Shown here: one piece after another, positions 35,380-45,215 of the stretch
Numbering within the stretch: the first letter of the stretch is position 1
How the letters are laid out: each line of letters begins with the position of its first letter
NCBI RefSeq assembly: GCF_000802385.1
Contig: NZ_JTDN01000001.1
Location: forward strand, 813,501 to 877,500
From: Croceibacterium mercuriale
GTDB taxonomy: Bacteria; Pseudomonadota; Alphaproteobacteria; Sphingomonadales; Sphingomonadaceae
DNA: 64,000 nt
Reading direction: 5' to 3'
Program-made: the position numbers and the translations under genes
The notes under the pieces: generated by a model
The model's input: only the letters and a program-made list of their open reading frames with translations
Database searches by the model: none
What the model was told of the DNA's origin: nothing

Positions 35380-35520
35380 ATGGACCCGATTGTCCTGCTG
35401 ATCGTCGCCATCGTGCTAATGGTGCTTGCGTGGAAGTTCCTCGCCGGTCTGGTCAAGACCGCGGTGCTGGTCGTGATCCTGGTCGCGGCGGCAGTGTTTG
35501 TGTTTGGAGGGATCGGCTGA
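35380..35520 (+). CDS. tiny membrane protein in the nuo operon (nuoE-nuoF)
   Basis: 46 residues, [20 protein letters not shown] followed by a short loop (LAGLVKTA) and a second hydrophobic stretch ending VFVFGGIG: two membrane segments and little else. GGAAGG at 35367-35372 gives a good ribosome binding site 7 bases before the ATG. Its TGA shares a base with the nuoF ATG (TGATG), so it is almost certainly translated and coupled to nuoF. I do not recognise a family. It may be an accessory subunit or an assembly factor of complex I, which is inference from position only. Confidence 0.75.
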   Translation: MDPIVLLIVAIVLMVLAWKFLAGLVKTAVLVVILVAAAVFVFGGIG

Positions 35521-36812
35521 TGCTCGCCGACAAGGATCGTATCTTCACCAACCTGTATGGTTTCCAGGACTGGCGGCTGCCGGCCGCGCAGATGCGCGGC
35601 GACTGGGACGATACACGGGCGCTGATCGGGCGCGGGCAGGATGCCATCATCAACGAGGTCAAGGCATCCGGCCTGCGCGGTCGCGGTGGCGCCGGCTTCC
35701 CGACGGGGATGAAGTGGTCCTTCATGCCGAAGGAAAGCAAGGATGGGCGCCCGTCCTTTCTGGTGATCAATGCGGACGAGTCCGAACCCGGTTCGTGCAA
35801 GGATCGGGAGATCATCCGCCATGATCCGCACAAGCTGGTGGAAGGGGCGCTGATCGCCGGCTTCGCCATGCGTGCTCGGGCGGCCTACATCTACATCCGT
35901 GGCGAGTACATCCGCGAGGCGGAAGTGCTGTTCGCGGCCGTTGCCGAGGCTTATTCCGCCGGCCTGCTGGGCAAGAACGCGGCGGGCTCTGGCTACGATT
36001 TCGACGTGTTCGTGCATCGCGGCGCGGGCGCCTACATCTGCGGCGAGGAAACCGCGATGATCGAAAGTCTGGAAGGCAAGAAGGGCCAGCCGCGCCTGAA
36101 GCCGCCTTTTCCGGCGGGCGCCGGCCTGTATGGCTGCCCCACCACGGTCAACAACGTCGAATCGATTGCCGTGGTGCCGACCATCCTGCGGCGTGGTGCG
36201 GCGTGGTTCTCCAGTTTTGGACGCGAGAACAACAAGGGTACCAAGCTTTTCCAGATCAGCGGCCATGTGGATCGCCCGTGCGTGGTGGAGGAGGAGATGA
36301 GCATTCCCTTCCGCGACCTAATCGAAAAGCATTGCGGCGGCATCACCGGCGGCTGGGACAATCTGCTGGCGGTGATCCCGGGCGGTTCTTCCGTCCCGCT
36401 GGTTCCGGCGGCCGAGATCATGGACTGCCCGATGGATTTCGACGGGCTGAAGGCACTGGGCAGCGGGCTTGGCACTGCGGCAATCATCGTGATGGACAAG
36501 TCTACCGACATCGTGCGCGCGATCAGCCGGCTGTCCTACTTCTACAAGCATGAAAGCTGCGGGCAGTGCACGCCGTGTCGTGAAGGCACCGGCTGGATGT
36601 GGCGGGTGATGGAGCGGCTGCGCACCGGCGATGCCGAGGTAAGCGAGATCGACATGCTGTACGAAGTGACCAAGCAGGTCGAGGGACACACGATCTGCGC
36701 CCTCGGTGATGCGGCCGCCTGGCCGATTCAGGGACTTATCAAGCATTTCCGCCCCGAGATCGAGCGGCGGATCGGCGACAAGGCGGTCATGATGCAGGAA
36801 GCAGCCGAGTAG
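35520..36812 (+). CDS. nuoF: NADH-quinone oxidoreductase subunit F
   Basis: 430 residues. It binds NADH and FMN and holds a 4Fe-4S cluster. Seen: the FMN/NADH-binding block [19 protein letters not shown] (about residues 54-72), [22 protein letters not shown], and cluster ligands in [14 protein letters not shown] and [13 protein letters not shown]. The ATG at 35520 overlaps the stop of the tiny gene by one base. After the stop comes a gap of 225 bases, the longest in the operon, containing a small hairpin. Confidence 0.97.
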   Translation: MLADKDRIFTNLYGFQDWRLPAAQMRGDWDDTRALIGRGQDAIINEVKASGLRGRGGAGFPTGMKWSFMPKESKDGRPSFLVINADESEPGSCKDREIIRHDPHKLVEGALIAGFAMRARAAYIYIRGEYIREAEVLFAAVAEAYSAGLLGKNAAGSGYDFDVFVHRGAGAYICGEETAMIESLEGKKGQPRLKPPFPAGAGLYGCPTTVNNVESIAVVPTILRRGAAWFSSFGRENNKGTKLFQISGHVDRPCVVEEEMSIPFRDLIEKHCGGITGGWDNLLAVIPGGSSVPLVPAAEIMDCPMDFDGLKALGSGLGTAAIIVMDKSTDIVRAISRLSYFYKHESCGQCTPCREGTGWMWRVMERLRTGDAEVSEIDMLYEVTKQVEGHTICALGDAAAWPIQGLIKHFRPEIERRIGDKAVMMQEAAE

Positions 36813-36821
36813 CAATGCAAC

Positions 36822-36842
36822 TGCCGGAAGCGACATCCGGCA
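36822..36842 (+). promoter_or_regulatory. hairpin in the nuoF-nuoG gap
   Basis: TGCCGGA (36822-36828) and TCCGGCA (36836-36842) form a perfect 7-pair stem with a 7-base loop, 9 bases after the nuoF stop. There is no T-run. It may be an mRNA processing or stability element within the nuo operon. Confidence 0.45.
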
Positions 36843-37037
36843 CGATAATGCGGCCTAATGCGAGGCGTTTGCGGTTGATTGGGTCTTTGACGTTGAATCC
36901 CGTTGAAGATGCATCAGCTGCTTGAAGATTAACCACGCTGCGGCCTTGCACTTGGCCGCCTGGTCGGACAGAGGAACACGGCGGAGCGATGCCGCGCTGC
37001 ACCCATGGTCAGTGTCGACGCCCAAGCGGAAACAGAG

Positions 37038-39056
37038 ATGCCTACAGTCACCGTTGACGGAACAGAGATCGAAGTGCCCGATGGGGCGACCGTGCTGCAA
37101 GCCTGCGAGCTTGCCGGCAAGGAGATCCCGCGCTTCTGCTACCATGAACGCCTCTCCATTGCCGGCAATTGCCGCATGTGTCTGGTAGAGGTTAAGCCCG
37201 GCCCGCCCAAGCCGCAGGCCAGCTGTGCGCTGCCGGCGACGCAGGGGCAGGAGATCCGCACCGACTCCGAGATGGTGAAGAAGGCGCGTGAAGGGGTGAT
37301 GGAGTTTCTCCTGATCAACCACCCGCTGGATTGCCCGATCTGCGATCAGGGCGGCGAATGCGACCTGCAGGACCAGTCTGTCGCTTATGGTCGCGGCGGT
37401 TCCCGCTACCACGAGAACAAGCGGGCCGTGACCGAGAAGTACATGGGCCCATTGATCAAGACGATCATGACCCGCTGCATTCATTGCACCCGCTGCGTCC
37501 GCTTCTCTGAAGAGGTGGCCGGCGTGGACGAGATCGGCGCGCTTTACCGCGGCGAGGACATGCAGATCACCACCTATCTGGAACATGCCGCCAAGCACGA
37601 GCTGTCGGCCAATGTGATCGACCTGTGCCCCGTAGGTGCGCTGACCAGCCGGCCGTACGCCTATGAGGCGCGTCCGTGGGAGCTGAAGAAGACGCTGGGC
37701 ATCGACGTGTCCGACGCCATGGGCTCCAACATCCGCATCGACGCGCGTGGCCGCGAAGTGCTGCGCGTGCTGCCGCGCAACAACGACGATGTGAACGAGG
37801 AGTGGTTGAGCGACAAGGCGCGCTGGCAGGTGGATGGCCTGGCCCGGCGCCGGCTCGACCGCGTGTGGATCCGGCGCGACGGCAAGCTGCAGCCAGCAAG
37901 CTGGGACGAAGCCTTCGGCATGATCGCTGCTGCCGCACGCGGTGCCAGCGTGGCGGCCGTGGCCGGTGACCTGCTCGATTGCGAGACGATGTTTGCGGCC
38001 CGCCGGCTGATGACGGCGCTCGGTTCCGATCTGCTGGAGAGCCGGCAGACGGGCATGAGCTACCCGGTCGGCAATCTGGCGGGTGTCAACTTCAACACCA
38101 CCTTTGCGGGGATCGAGACGGCGGACGCCGTGCTTGTCGTGGGCAGCCACCTGCGCTGGGAAGCGCCGCTGCTGAATGTCCGCCTGCGCAAGGCGGCGAA
38201 GCGCGGTGCGAAGATCTTCATCGTCGGTCCTTACTGGGACACGACCTATGCCGCCGAGTTCCTGGGCGACGATGCCTCCATCCTGCACGACCTGCCCGAT
38301 CATGTCGCAGCGGCGATGCAGAGTGCCGCGCGGCCGGCGATCGTCGTCGGCGCCGGCGGTCTGGTGGCGGGTGCGCATGGTCCGGCACTGGCACTGGCCC
38401 ACGCCTGGAACGTCGTGCGCGACGTGGATGGCGTGCGCTGGAACGGCTTCAACGTGCTGCACATGGCGGCAGCGCGCATGGGCGCCCTGATGCTGGGGTT
38501 CGCTCGCCCGCGCGGTATCGCGGATCTGGCGCAGGCGGCACCTGCGGTGCTGTTGTCGCTTGGCGCGGACGAAGTGGATTACACCCGCTTTACCGGGGCG
38601 CTGAAGGTTTATGTCGGCCACCATGGCGACAAGGGCGCGGCGGCGGCGGACATCATCCTGCCGGGCAGCGCGTACACGGAAAAGGCCGGCACCTATGTGT
38701 CGACCGAAGGCCGGGTGCAGTTCGCCGACAAGGCGGCATTCGCGCCGGGCGATGCTCGGGAGGACTGGACCATCCTGCGTGCGCTGGCAGATGCGCTGGG
38801 CGTATCTGTCGGTTTCGACAGCTTCGAGCAGCTGCGCAGCGCCATGATCGCGGAGATTCCGGGGCTGGGCGTCGACGGTCTGGTCGATTTCGGACCGCTG
38901 CCGGCGGCCGAAAGCGCGGAGCGGGCCGGTGGCACCATCGTCTACCCGGTAAAGGACTTTTATCTCACCAACCCCATCGCGCGTGCGAGCGCCACGATGC
39001 AACGCTGTTCGGCCGAACTGCTGCATGGTGAGAACCTGGCGGAGGCCGCCGAATGA
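37038..39056 (+). CDS. nuoG: NADH-quinone oxidoreductase subunit G
   Basis: 672 residues. This long peripheral subunit carries a chain of iron-sulfur clusters: 2Fe-2S ligands in [18 protein letters not shown] and SCALPA; the His-ligated cluster region [18 protein letters not shown]; and a 4Fe-4S site in [12 protein letters not shown] and [10 protein letters not shown]. The rest is a molybdopterin-oxidoreductase-like domain without cofactor. The ATG at 37038 gives [16 protein letters not shown], the typical start; another ATG at 37005 in frame would add 11 residues of less usual sequence. Overlaps nuoH by 4 bases. Confidence 0.95.
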   Translation: MPTVTVDGTEIEVPDGATVLQACELAGKEIPRFCYHERLSIAGNCRMCLVEVKPGPPKPQASCALPATQGQEIRTDSEMVKKAREGVMEFLLINHPLDCPICDQGGECDLQDQSVAYGRGGSRYHENKRAVTEKYMGPLIKTIMTRCIHCTRCVRFSEEVAGVDEIGALYRGEDMQITTYLEHAAKHELSANVIDLCPVGALTSRPYAYEARPWELKKTLGIDVSDAMGSNIRIDARGREVLRVLPRNNDDVNEEWLSDKARWQVDGLARRRLDRVWIRRDGKLQPASWDEAFGMIAAAARGASVAAVAGDLLDCETMFAARRLMTALGSDLLESRQTGMSYPVGNLAGVNFNTTFAGIETADAVLVVGSHLRWEAPLLNVRLRKAAKRGAKIFIVGPYWDTTYAAEFLGDDASILHDLPDHVAAAMQSAARPAIVVGAGGLVAGAHGPALALAHAWNVVRDVDGVRWNGFNVLHMAAARMGALMLGFARPRGIADLAQAAPAVLLSLGADEVDYTRFTGALKVYVGHHGDKGAAAADIILPGSAYTEKAGTYVSTEGRVQFADKAAFAPGDAREDWTILRALADALGVSVGFDSFEQLRSAMIAEIPGLGVDGLVDFGPLPAAESAERAGGTIVYPVKDFYLTNPIARASATMQRCSAELLHGENLAEAAE

Positions 39057-40099
39057 TTCCCGTCTTTGAAGGCTGGGGCATGAGCTACGAGGCGGCCTGG
39101 GCTACCTCGACGATTGCCGGGATCCTGCTGATCGCCCTGCCGCTGATGCTGGCGGTGGCCATGGTGATCTATGTCGATCGCAAGATCTGGGCTGCCATGG
39201 CGCTACGTCGCGGTCCCAACGTGGTGGGGCCATTCGGGCTCCTGCAGAGCTTTGCCGACGGATTGAAGGTCTTCCTGCAGGAAACCATCATCCCGTCCGC
39301 TGCGAACAAGGGCCTGTTCCTGATCGCACCGATCATCACCTTCACGGTCGCGCTGGCGGCCTGGGCAGTAGTGCCGTTCAATTCCGGCGCAGTGCTGGCC
39401 GACATCAATGTGGGCCTGCTTTATATCCTCGCCGTCAGTTCGCTTGGTGTATACGGCGTGGTCATGTCGGGCTGGGCCTCGAACTCCAAGTACCCGTTCT
39501 TCTCCGCAATGCGCGCCGCCGCGCAGATGATCTCGTACGAGGTCTCCATCGGATTCATCCTGATCTGCGTGGTCCTGTGGGCCGGTTCGTTCAACATGAA
39601 CGCGATTGTCGTGGCGCAGCGCGGCCACGGACTGGGCATCGTCAACGGTTTCTTCTTCAACCTGTTGCTGTTCCCGATGTGGGTGATGTTCCTGATCTCC
39701 TCCCTGGCAGAGACGGCCCGAGCCCCGTTCGACCTGACCGAGGCCGAGAGCGAACTGGTTGCCGGGTACCAGACCGAATACAGCTCCATGAGCTTTGCTC
39801 TGTTCTGGCTGGGCGAGTACGCCAACGTGCTCCTGATGTGCACGCTGAACGCGGTCCTGTTCTTCGGTGGCTGGCTGCCCCCGCTGGAGATCGGCATCCT
39901 GTACTGGGTCCCGGGCTTCGTCTGGCTGCTGCTCAAGATCGCATTCTTCTTCTTCGTCTTTTCCTGGATCAAGGCGACTGTGCCGCGCTTCCGCTATGAT
40001 CAACTGATGCGGCTGGGCTGGAAGGTCTTTCTGCCGCTGAGCCTCGCCTTTGTCGTGCTGGTGAGCGGGTGGCTGATGTTCACGAGGTATGGCGCATGA
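39053..40099 (+). CDS. nuoH: NADH-quinone oxidoreductase subunit H
   Basis: 348 residues, about eight membrane helices. It closes the quinone chamber at the membrane. Seen: [33 protein letters not shown] (in two blocks, about residues 41-75), [28 protein letters not shown], the acidic loop near the quinone site, and [15 protein letters not shown] near the C-terminus. Its start overlaps the nuoG stop (ATGA), and its stop overlaps the nuoI start in the same way. Confidence 0.97.
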   Translation: MIPVFEGWGMSYEAAWATSTIAGILLIALPLMLAVAMVIYVDRKIWAAMALRRGPNVVGPFGLLQSFADGLKVFLQETIIPSAANKGLFLIAPIITFTVALAAWAVVPFNSGAVLADINVGLLYILAVSSLGVYGVVMSGWASNSKYPFFSAMRAAAQMISYEVSIGFILICVVLWAGSFNMNAIVVAQRGHGLGIVNGFFFNLLLFPMWVMFLISSLAETARAPFDLTEAESELVAGYQTEYSSMSFALFWLGEYANVLLMCTLNAVLFFGGWLPPLEIGILYWVPGFVWLLLKIAFFFFVFSWIKATVPRFRYDQLMRLGWKVFLPLSLAFVVLVSGWLMFTRYGA

Positions 40100-40581
40100 G
40101 TATCGCGCAACTGGTCAAGTCGTTCACGCTGTGGGAGTTTTTGAAGGCCCACAGGCTGACGTTGAAGTACTTCTTCAAGCCGAAGGCGACGATCAACTAT
40201 CCTTACGAGAAGAATCCGATCTCTCCGCGGTTCCGCGGCGAACATGCCTTGCGACGCTACCCGAATGGGGAAGAGCGCTGCATCGCGTGCAAGCTGTGCG
40301 AGGCCGTGTGCCCGGCGCTGGCAATCACCATCGAGTCCGAACCGCGCGACGACGGCAGCCGCCGTACCACGCGGTACGATCTGGACATGACCAAGTGCAT
40401 CTATTGCGGGTTCTGCCAGGAGGCATGCCCCGTTGATGCGATCGTCGAGGGGCCGAACCTGGAATACTCGACAGAGACGCGCGAAGAATTGCTGTACGAC
40501 AAAGCCAAGCTGCTGGCGAACGGGGACAAGTGGGAGCGTGCCATCGCTGCCAACCTTGAAGCCGACGCGCCGTATCGCTAG
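40096..40581 (+). CDS. nuoI: NADH-quinone oxidoreductase subunit I
   Basis: 161 residues. A ferredoxin-type subunit with two 4Fe-4S clusters (N6a and N6b): the ligand sets are [12 protein letters not shown] (about residues 57-68) and [12 protein letters not shown] (about 101-112). The N-terminal amphipathic region and [16 protein letters not shown] are typical. The start ATG overlaps the nuoH stop by 4 bases; an in-frame extension upstream is not supported. Confidence 0.96.
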   Translation: MSIAQLVKSFTLWEFLKAHRLTLKYFFKPKATINYPYEKNPISPRFRGEHALRRYPNGEERCIACKLCEAVCPALAITIESEPRDDGSRRTTRYDLDMTKCIYCGFCQEACPVDAIVEGPNLEYSTETREELLYDKAKLLANGDKWERAIAANLEADAPYR

Positions 40582-40615
40582 GCGCCGCTGACGCACGCGC
40601 CGGGACACACGACAC

Positions 40616-41236
40616 ATGCTGCAAGCCATAGCCTTTTACCTGTTCGCCGCGCTGGTCCTGCTCAGCGCGGTGTTCACGATCCTCGCCCGCAATCCGGTAC
40701 ATTCCGTGCTGTGGCTGATCCTCGCCTTCTTCAACGCTGCCGGGCTGATGGTGATCATCGGCGCCGAGTTCATCGCCATGCTGCTGGTAATCGTCTATGT
40801 CGGCGCGGTCGCGGTATTGTTCCTGTTCGTGGTCATGATGCTCGACATCGACTTTGCGGAACTGCGCGCATCCTTCATGAAGAATTTTCCTCTGGGTATC
40901 GCGATTGCCGCAGTGCTCCTGGCCGAACTGGTGCTGGGCATCGGTGTCTGGCAGTCTGGCGGATTGCAATTGGGTGTCGCCAGCGGAGAGGCAGCGCCGC
41001 TGCTGGGGCGCAGCAATATCGAGAGTATCGGTGCGCTGCTGTACGGCCGGTACCTGTTCCTGTTCGAATCGGCGGGTCTCATTTTGCTGGTAGCGATGGT
41101 CGGTGCGATCGTGCTGACCCATCGTGAAGGACGCGCTGTTCGCGGCCACCAGAACATCGGCAAGCAGATCGCGCGCCGTCCGGGAGATGCGACGGTGAAT
41201 GTCCGGCCGGAAATCGGCCAGGGAGTGAAGTTGTGA
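40616..41236 (+). CDS. nuoJ: NADH-quinone oxidoreductase subunit J
   Basis: 206 residues with five membrane helices. The third one carries the conserved pattern IGAEFIAMLLVIVYVGAVAVLFLFVVMML, with the pi-bulge Tyr near residue 61 important for coupling. HREGRAVRGHQNIGKQIARRPGD near the end is typical for alphaproteobacteria. A 34-base gap follows nuoI. It is followed by nuoK after 28 bases. Confidence 0.95.
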   Translation: MLQAIAFYLFAALVLLSAVFTILARNPVHSVLWLILAFFNAAGLMVIIGAEFIAMLLVIVYVGAVAVLFLFVVMMLDIDFAELRASFMKNFPLGIAIAAVLLAELVLGIGVWQSGGLQLGVASGEAAPLLGRSNIESIGALLYGRYLFLFESAGLILLVAMVGAIVLTHREGRAVRGHQNIGKQIARRPGDATVNVRPEIGQGVKL

Positions 41237-41264
41237 CCGGTCGAGAAGCTGAAGGTAAGCGCAC

Positions 41265-41570
41265 ATGATCGGCGTTGAACATTATGTCGTTGTCAGTTCG
41301 ATCCTGTTCGTGCTGGGCGTCCTGGGCATCTTCCTGAACCGCAAGAACATCATCGTCATCCTGATGGCGATCGAACTGATCCTCCTGGCGGTGAACCTGA
41401 ACCTGGTTGCCTTCAGCGCCTTTCTTGGCGACCTGACCGGGCAGATCTTCGCCATGTTCGTCCTGACCGTGGCCGCCGGCGAGGCTGCAATCGGCTTGGC
41501 CATCCTGGTTATCTACTTCCGCGGACGCGGCACCATCGCGGTGGACGACGTCAACCGGATGAAGGGGTAA
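41265..41570 (+). CDS. nuoK: NADH-quinone oxidoreductase subunit K
   Basis: 101 residues, three membrane helices. The two buried glutamates needed for proton translocation are present: E37 in [12 protein letters not shown] and E73 in [12 protein letters not shown]. It is homologous to MrpC. Its length and sequence are fully standard. The stop is followed after 4 bases by the TTG start of nuoL. Confidence 0.97.
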   Translation: MIGVEHYVVVSSILFVLGVLGIFLNRKNIIVILMAIELILLAVNLNLVAFSAFLGDLTGQIFAMFVLTVAAGEAAIGLAILVIYFRGRGTIAVDDVNRMKG

Positions 41571-41574
41571 GTAC

Positions 41575-43659
41575 TTGTCCTCCATCCTCATCATCGTTTT
41601 CCTGCCGCTGCTGGCATCGATCGTCGCGGGGCTGGGCCATCCGGCGTTCGGCGCGACGGTGGCGAAGGCCATCACCACCGCTGGCCTGTTCGTGTCATGT
41701 GCGCTGAGCTGGCCGATCTTCCTTGCCTATCTTGGCGGCGATGTCGCCGGGCAGGTCGTGCCGCTCATGACCTGGGTACAGTCTGGTGACATGAGCTTCG
41801 ACTGGGCGCTGCGCGTCGATACGCTGACGGCCATCATGCTGGTGGTGATCACCAGCGTCTCGGCACTCGTGCACCTGTACAGCTGGGGCTACATGGCGGA
41901 GGATCCTGACCAGCCCCGCTTTTTTGCTTATCTGTCGCTGTTCACCTTCGCCATGCTGATGCTGGTCACGGCGGACAACCTGGTGCAGATGTTCTTCGGC
42001 TGGGAAGGGGTCGGTCTTGCCTCCTATCTGCTGATCGGTTTCTGGTATCGCAAACCTTCGGCCGGTGCTGCCGCGATCAAGGCGTTCGTGGTGAACCGGG
42101 TGGGTGACCTCGGCTTCATGCTGGGCATCTTCGGCACGTTCCTGGTGTTCCAGACGACTTCGATCCCGGCCATCCTGGAAGCAGCCCCTGCAATGCAGGG
42201 TAGCACGATCACCTTCCTGAGCATGCGGCTCGACACGATGACGATCCTGTGTCTGCTGCTGTTCGTGGGTGCCATGGGCAAGTCGGCGCAGTTGGGCCTG
42301 CACACCTGGCTGCCGGACGCGATGGAGGGACCTACGCCTGTGTCGGCGCTGATCCACGCGGCCACCATGGTCACCGCGGGCGTGTTCATGCTGTGCCGCC
42401 TGTCCCCGATGTTCGAGGCGGCGCCTGCGGCGTTGACCTTTGTCACCTTCATCGGTGCGGCCACCTGCATCTTCGCCGCAACGGTGGGAACGACGCAGTG
42501 GGACATCAAACGGGTGATCGCCTATTCCACCTGCTCGCAGCTGGGATACATGTTCTTCGCCGCCGGTGTCGGCGCCTATGGCGCGGCGATGTTCCACCTG
42601 TTCACGCATGCCTTCTTCAAGGCGCTGCTGTTCCTCGGAGCGGGCAGCGTGATCCACGCGATGCATCATGAGCAGGACATGCGCTATTATGGTGGGCTGC
42701 GTAAGCACATCCCGCTGACCTTCTGCGCCATGCTGGCGGGTACGCTGGCGATCACCGGTGTCGGCATTTACTGGGTGCATGCAGGCTTCGCCGGCTTCCA
42801 CTCCAAGGACGCGATCTTGGAAGCAGCATTTGCAAGCGGGACCGGCATGGGGCGGTTTGCCTTCTGGGTCGGCGCGCTGGCGGCTCTGCTGACCAGCTTC
42901 TACTCCTGGCGGCTGATGTTTCTCACCTTCTGGGGCAAGCCGCGCTGGGCGCTATCCGAGCATATCCAGCATGCGATGCATGATGCGCATGGCCACCATG
43001 ACGCACACGGCCATGCCGAGCATGCTGCGCACAATCCGCCTGCGCAGGAAGATGCCGGGCATGATCACAGCCATGCTGTACCTTCGGCGCAGCAGGATGA
43101 CGGGACGGCCGGTTACCACCCGCACGAAAGTCCGTGGTCCATGCTGATCCCGCTGGTCGTGCTGACGGTCGGCGCGGTGTTTGCCGGCTTCATGTTCAGC
43201 CCGTTCTTCCTGGAAAGCGAGAGCGTGTGGAACGGCGCGATCGCCTATAACGAGCATCTGATGCACGAGATGCATCTGGTCCCGCTGTGGGTAAAGCTGT
43301 CAGCTACCATCGTGATGCTGATCGGTCTGGCGGTTGCCTGGCTGGCCTACGTCCGCGATACCTCCATTCCGGGGAAGACCGCGGCGGCGCTGGGTCCGGT
43401 CTACCGCTTCCTGTTTAACAAGTGGTATTTCGACGAACTATACCATGCCGTATTCGTGAAGCCGTCTTTCGCGCTTGGTCGCGTGTTCTGGCAGAAGGGT
43501 GATGTCGGCGGGATCGATCGGTTCGGTCCCAATGGCGCGGCGTTTGTCGTGCAACAGGGGGCGGTGCTCGCACGCAAGGTGCAGTCGGGCTATCTCACCA
43601 GCTATGCTCTGGTCATGCTGCTCGGCCTTGTCGCCGTGGTCAGCTGGGTGCTCGTGTAA
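41575..43659 (+). CDS. nuoL: NADH-quinone oxidoreductase subunit L (His-rich loop, TTG start)
   Basis: 694 residues, the largest antiporter-like subunit at the tip of the membrane arm, ending with the long lateral helix. Seen: [26 protein letters not shown] with the key Glu, [19 protein letters not shown] with the Lys, and [24 protein letters not shown]. The start is TTG at 41575, with AAGGGG 7 bases upstream; no other start fits. Between about residues 460 and 520 a loop is full of His (roughly one in four), with the pattern [16 protein letters not shown]. Its stop overlaps the nuoM start by one base. Confidence 0.96.
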   Translation: MSSILIIVFLPLLASIVAGLGHPAFGATVAKAITTAGLFVSCALSWPIFLAYLGGDVAGQVVPLMTWVQSGDMSFDWALRVDTLTAIMLVVITSVSALVHLYSWGYMAEDPDQPRFFAYLSLFTFAMLMLVTADNLVQMFFGWEGVGLASYLLIGFWYRKPSAGAAAIKAFVVNRVGDLGFMLGIFGTFLVFQTTSIPAILEAAPAMQGSTITFLSMRLDTMTILCLLLFVGAMGKSAQLGLHTWLPDAMEGPTPVSALIHAATMVTAGVFMLCRLSPMFEAAPAALTFVTFIGAATCIFAATVGTTQWDIKRVIAYSTCSQLGYMFFAAGVGAYGAAMFHLFTHAFFKALLFLGAGSVIHAMHHEQDMRYYGGLRKHIPLTFCAMLAGTLAITGVGIYWVHAGFAGFHSKDAILEAAFASGTGMGRFAFWVGALAALLTSFYSWRLMFLTFWGKPRWALSEHIQHAMHDAHGHHDAHGHAEHAAHNPPAQEDAGHDHSHAVPSAQQDDGTAGYHPHESPWSMLIPLVVLTVGAVFAGFMFSPFFLESESVWNGAIAYNEHLMHEMHLVPLWVKLSATIVMLIGLAVAWLAYVRDTSIPGKTAAALGPVYRFLFNKWYFDELYHAVFVKPSFALGRVFWQKGDVGGIDRFGPNGAAFVVQQGAVLARKVQSGYLTSYALVMLLGLVAVVSWVLV

Positions 43660-45215
43660 TGGGGGGTTTTCCGATCCTTTCGCTGATGTTGCTGGTACCT
43701 TTGCTGGGTGCCATCGCGTGCCTGTTCGTGAATGAACGCGCCGCGCGTTCGATCGCGCTAGCCGCTACTGCCATTGACCTCGTGCTGGGCGTGATCCTGT
43801 GGACCAGCTTCGACATCGGAGGCGCGCAGTGGCAGTTCACCGAGCGAGCGGACGTGTTTGCCGGCTTCGCGTGGGCGCTCGGCATCGATGGCATCGCTCT
43901 CATGCTGATCGTGCTCAGCGTGTTCCTGATGCCGATCTGCATCCTGGCCAGTCAGGCGATCAGCAAGCGGGTGCCTGAATACATGGCCGCATTCCTGTTC
44001 ATGGAAGTGCTGATGATCGGTGTGTTCAGCGCGCAGGACATTTTCCTGTTCTACATCTTCTTCGAAGCCAGCCTGATCCCGATGTACCTGATCATCGGGA
44101 TCTGGGGCGGGGACAACCGCATTTACGCCAGCTACAAGTTCTTCCTGTATACACTGTTCGGATCGCTGCTGATGCTGATCGCGATGCTGTGGATGGTGAA
44201 CGTGGCGGGTACCAGCAGCATCCCGGCGCTCATGGTCTACGACTTCCCCGTCGATGCGCAGTTCTGGCTGTTCCTCGCCTTCTTCGCCAGCTTCGCGGTC
44301 AAGATGCCGATGTGGCCGGTGCATACCTGGCTGCCCGATGCGCACGTTCAGGCGCCGACGGCGGGCTCGGTCATCCTGGCTGGCGTGCTGCTGAAGATGG
44401 GCGGTTATGGCTTCCTGCGCTTCAGCCTGCCGATGTTCCCCGAAGCGAGCGCCGAACTGGCCTGGCTGATCTGGGTCCTGTCGATGATCGCCGTGGTGGT
44501 GACCAGCCTGATTGCGCTGGTGCAGCACGACATGAAGAAGCTGATCGCTTATTCCTCAGTTGCCCATATGGCGATCGTGACAATCGGCCTGTTCGCGTTC
44601 AACGTGCAGGGGCTGGAAGGCGCGATGATGGTGATGCTGGGTCACGGCCTGGTGTCAGGGGCGTTGTTCCTGTGTGTCGGCGTGATCTACGACCGGCTGC
44701 ACACCCGCGAGATCAGTCGGTATGGCGGTCTGGCGATCAACATGCCGCGCTATGCGTTGTTCTTCCTGCTGTTCACCATGGCCAGCGTCGGCTTGCCGGG
44801 CACCAGCAATTTCGTGGGCGAGTTCCTGAGCCTCGCCGGCGCTTATCAGGTGAACAGCTGGGTCGCCTTTGTCGGCACAACCGGCATCATCCTGGGTGCG
44901 GCCTACATGCTGTACCTGTACCGCCGCGTCGTGTTTGGCGAACAGAAGAATGCCGATGCTGCCGCCATGCCGGACCTGAATGCGCGCGAATGGGCGATGC
45001 TGGCGCCGCTGGCGGCTGCGACGCTCTGGATGGGCATCTATCCCGAAAGCTTCCTGGCGCCGATGCGGTCCGACATCGCGATCCTGGACGCTCGTCTGGC
45101 CCGCGCCGCGCCCGAAAGCGACGCCCGGCTCGTGATGGGAACGGTCGCGCCAGCGGCCCAGGGTGGCGATGAAGCGCCAGCCCACGGAACTGACGCGCAT
45201 GGGGGCGCGCACTGA
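43659..45215 (+). CDS. nuoM: NADH-quinone oxidoreductase subunit M
   Basis: 518 residues, antiporter-like membrane subunit with about 14 helices. Seen: FLFYIFFEASLIPMYLIIGIWG with the conserved Glu, KMPMWPVHTWLPDAHVQAPTAGSVILAGVLLKMGGYG with the channel Lys, and HDMKKLIAYSSVAHM. The last 30 or so residues form a Gly/Ala/His-rich tail (AHGTDAHGGAH). Its ATG overlaps the nuoL stop and its stop overlaps the nuoN start. Confidence 0.97.
   Translation: MGGFPILSLMLLVPLLGAIACLFVNERAARSIALAATAIDLVLGVILWTSFDIGGAQWQFTERADVFAGFAWALGIDGIALMLIVLSVFLMPICILASQAISKRVPEYMAAFLFMEVLMIGVFSAQDIFLFYIFFEASLIPMYLIIGIWGGDNRIYASYKFFLYTLFGSLLMLIAMLWMVNVAGTSSIPALMVYDFPVDAQFWLFLAFFASFAVKMPMWPVHTWLPDAHVQAPTAGSVILAGVLLKMGGYGFLRFSLPMFPEASAELAWLIWVLSMIAVVVTSLIALVQHDMKKLIAYSSVAHMAIVTIGLFAFNVQGLEGAMMVMLGHGLVSGALFLCVGVIYDRLHTREISRYGGLAINMPRYALFFLLFTMASVGLPGTSNFVGEFLSLAGAYQVNSWVAFVGTTGIILGAAYMLYLYRRVVFGEQKNADAAAMPDLNAREWAMLAPLAAATLWMGIYPESFLAPMRSDIAILDARLARAAPESDARLVMGTVAPAAQGGDEAPAHGTDAHGGAH

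Noticed and set aside
36855-39026. 723-codon minus-strand frame opposite nuoG
   Set aside because: His/Gln/Arg-rich shadow of a well-supported plus-strand gene.
42955-43130. repeat-like His codons that might look like a DNA repeat array
   Set aside because: The pattern is coding (His-rich loop of nuoL) and not a regular spaced repeat; it is not a CRISPR.
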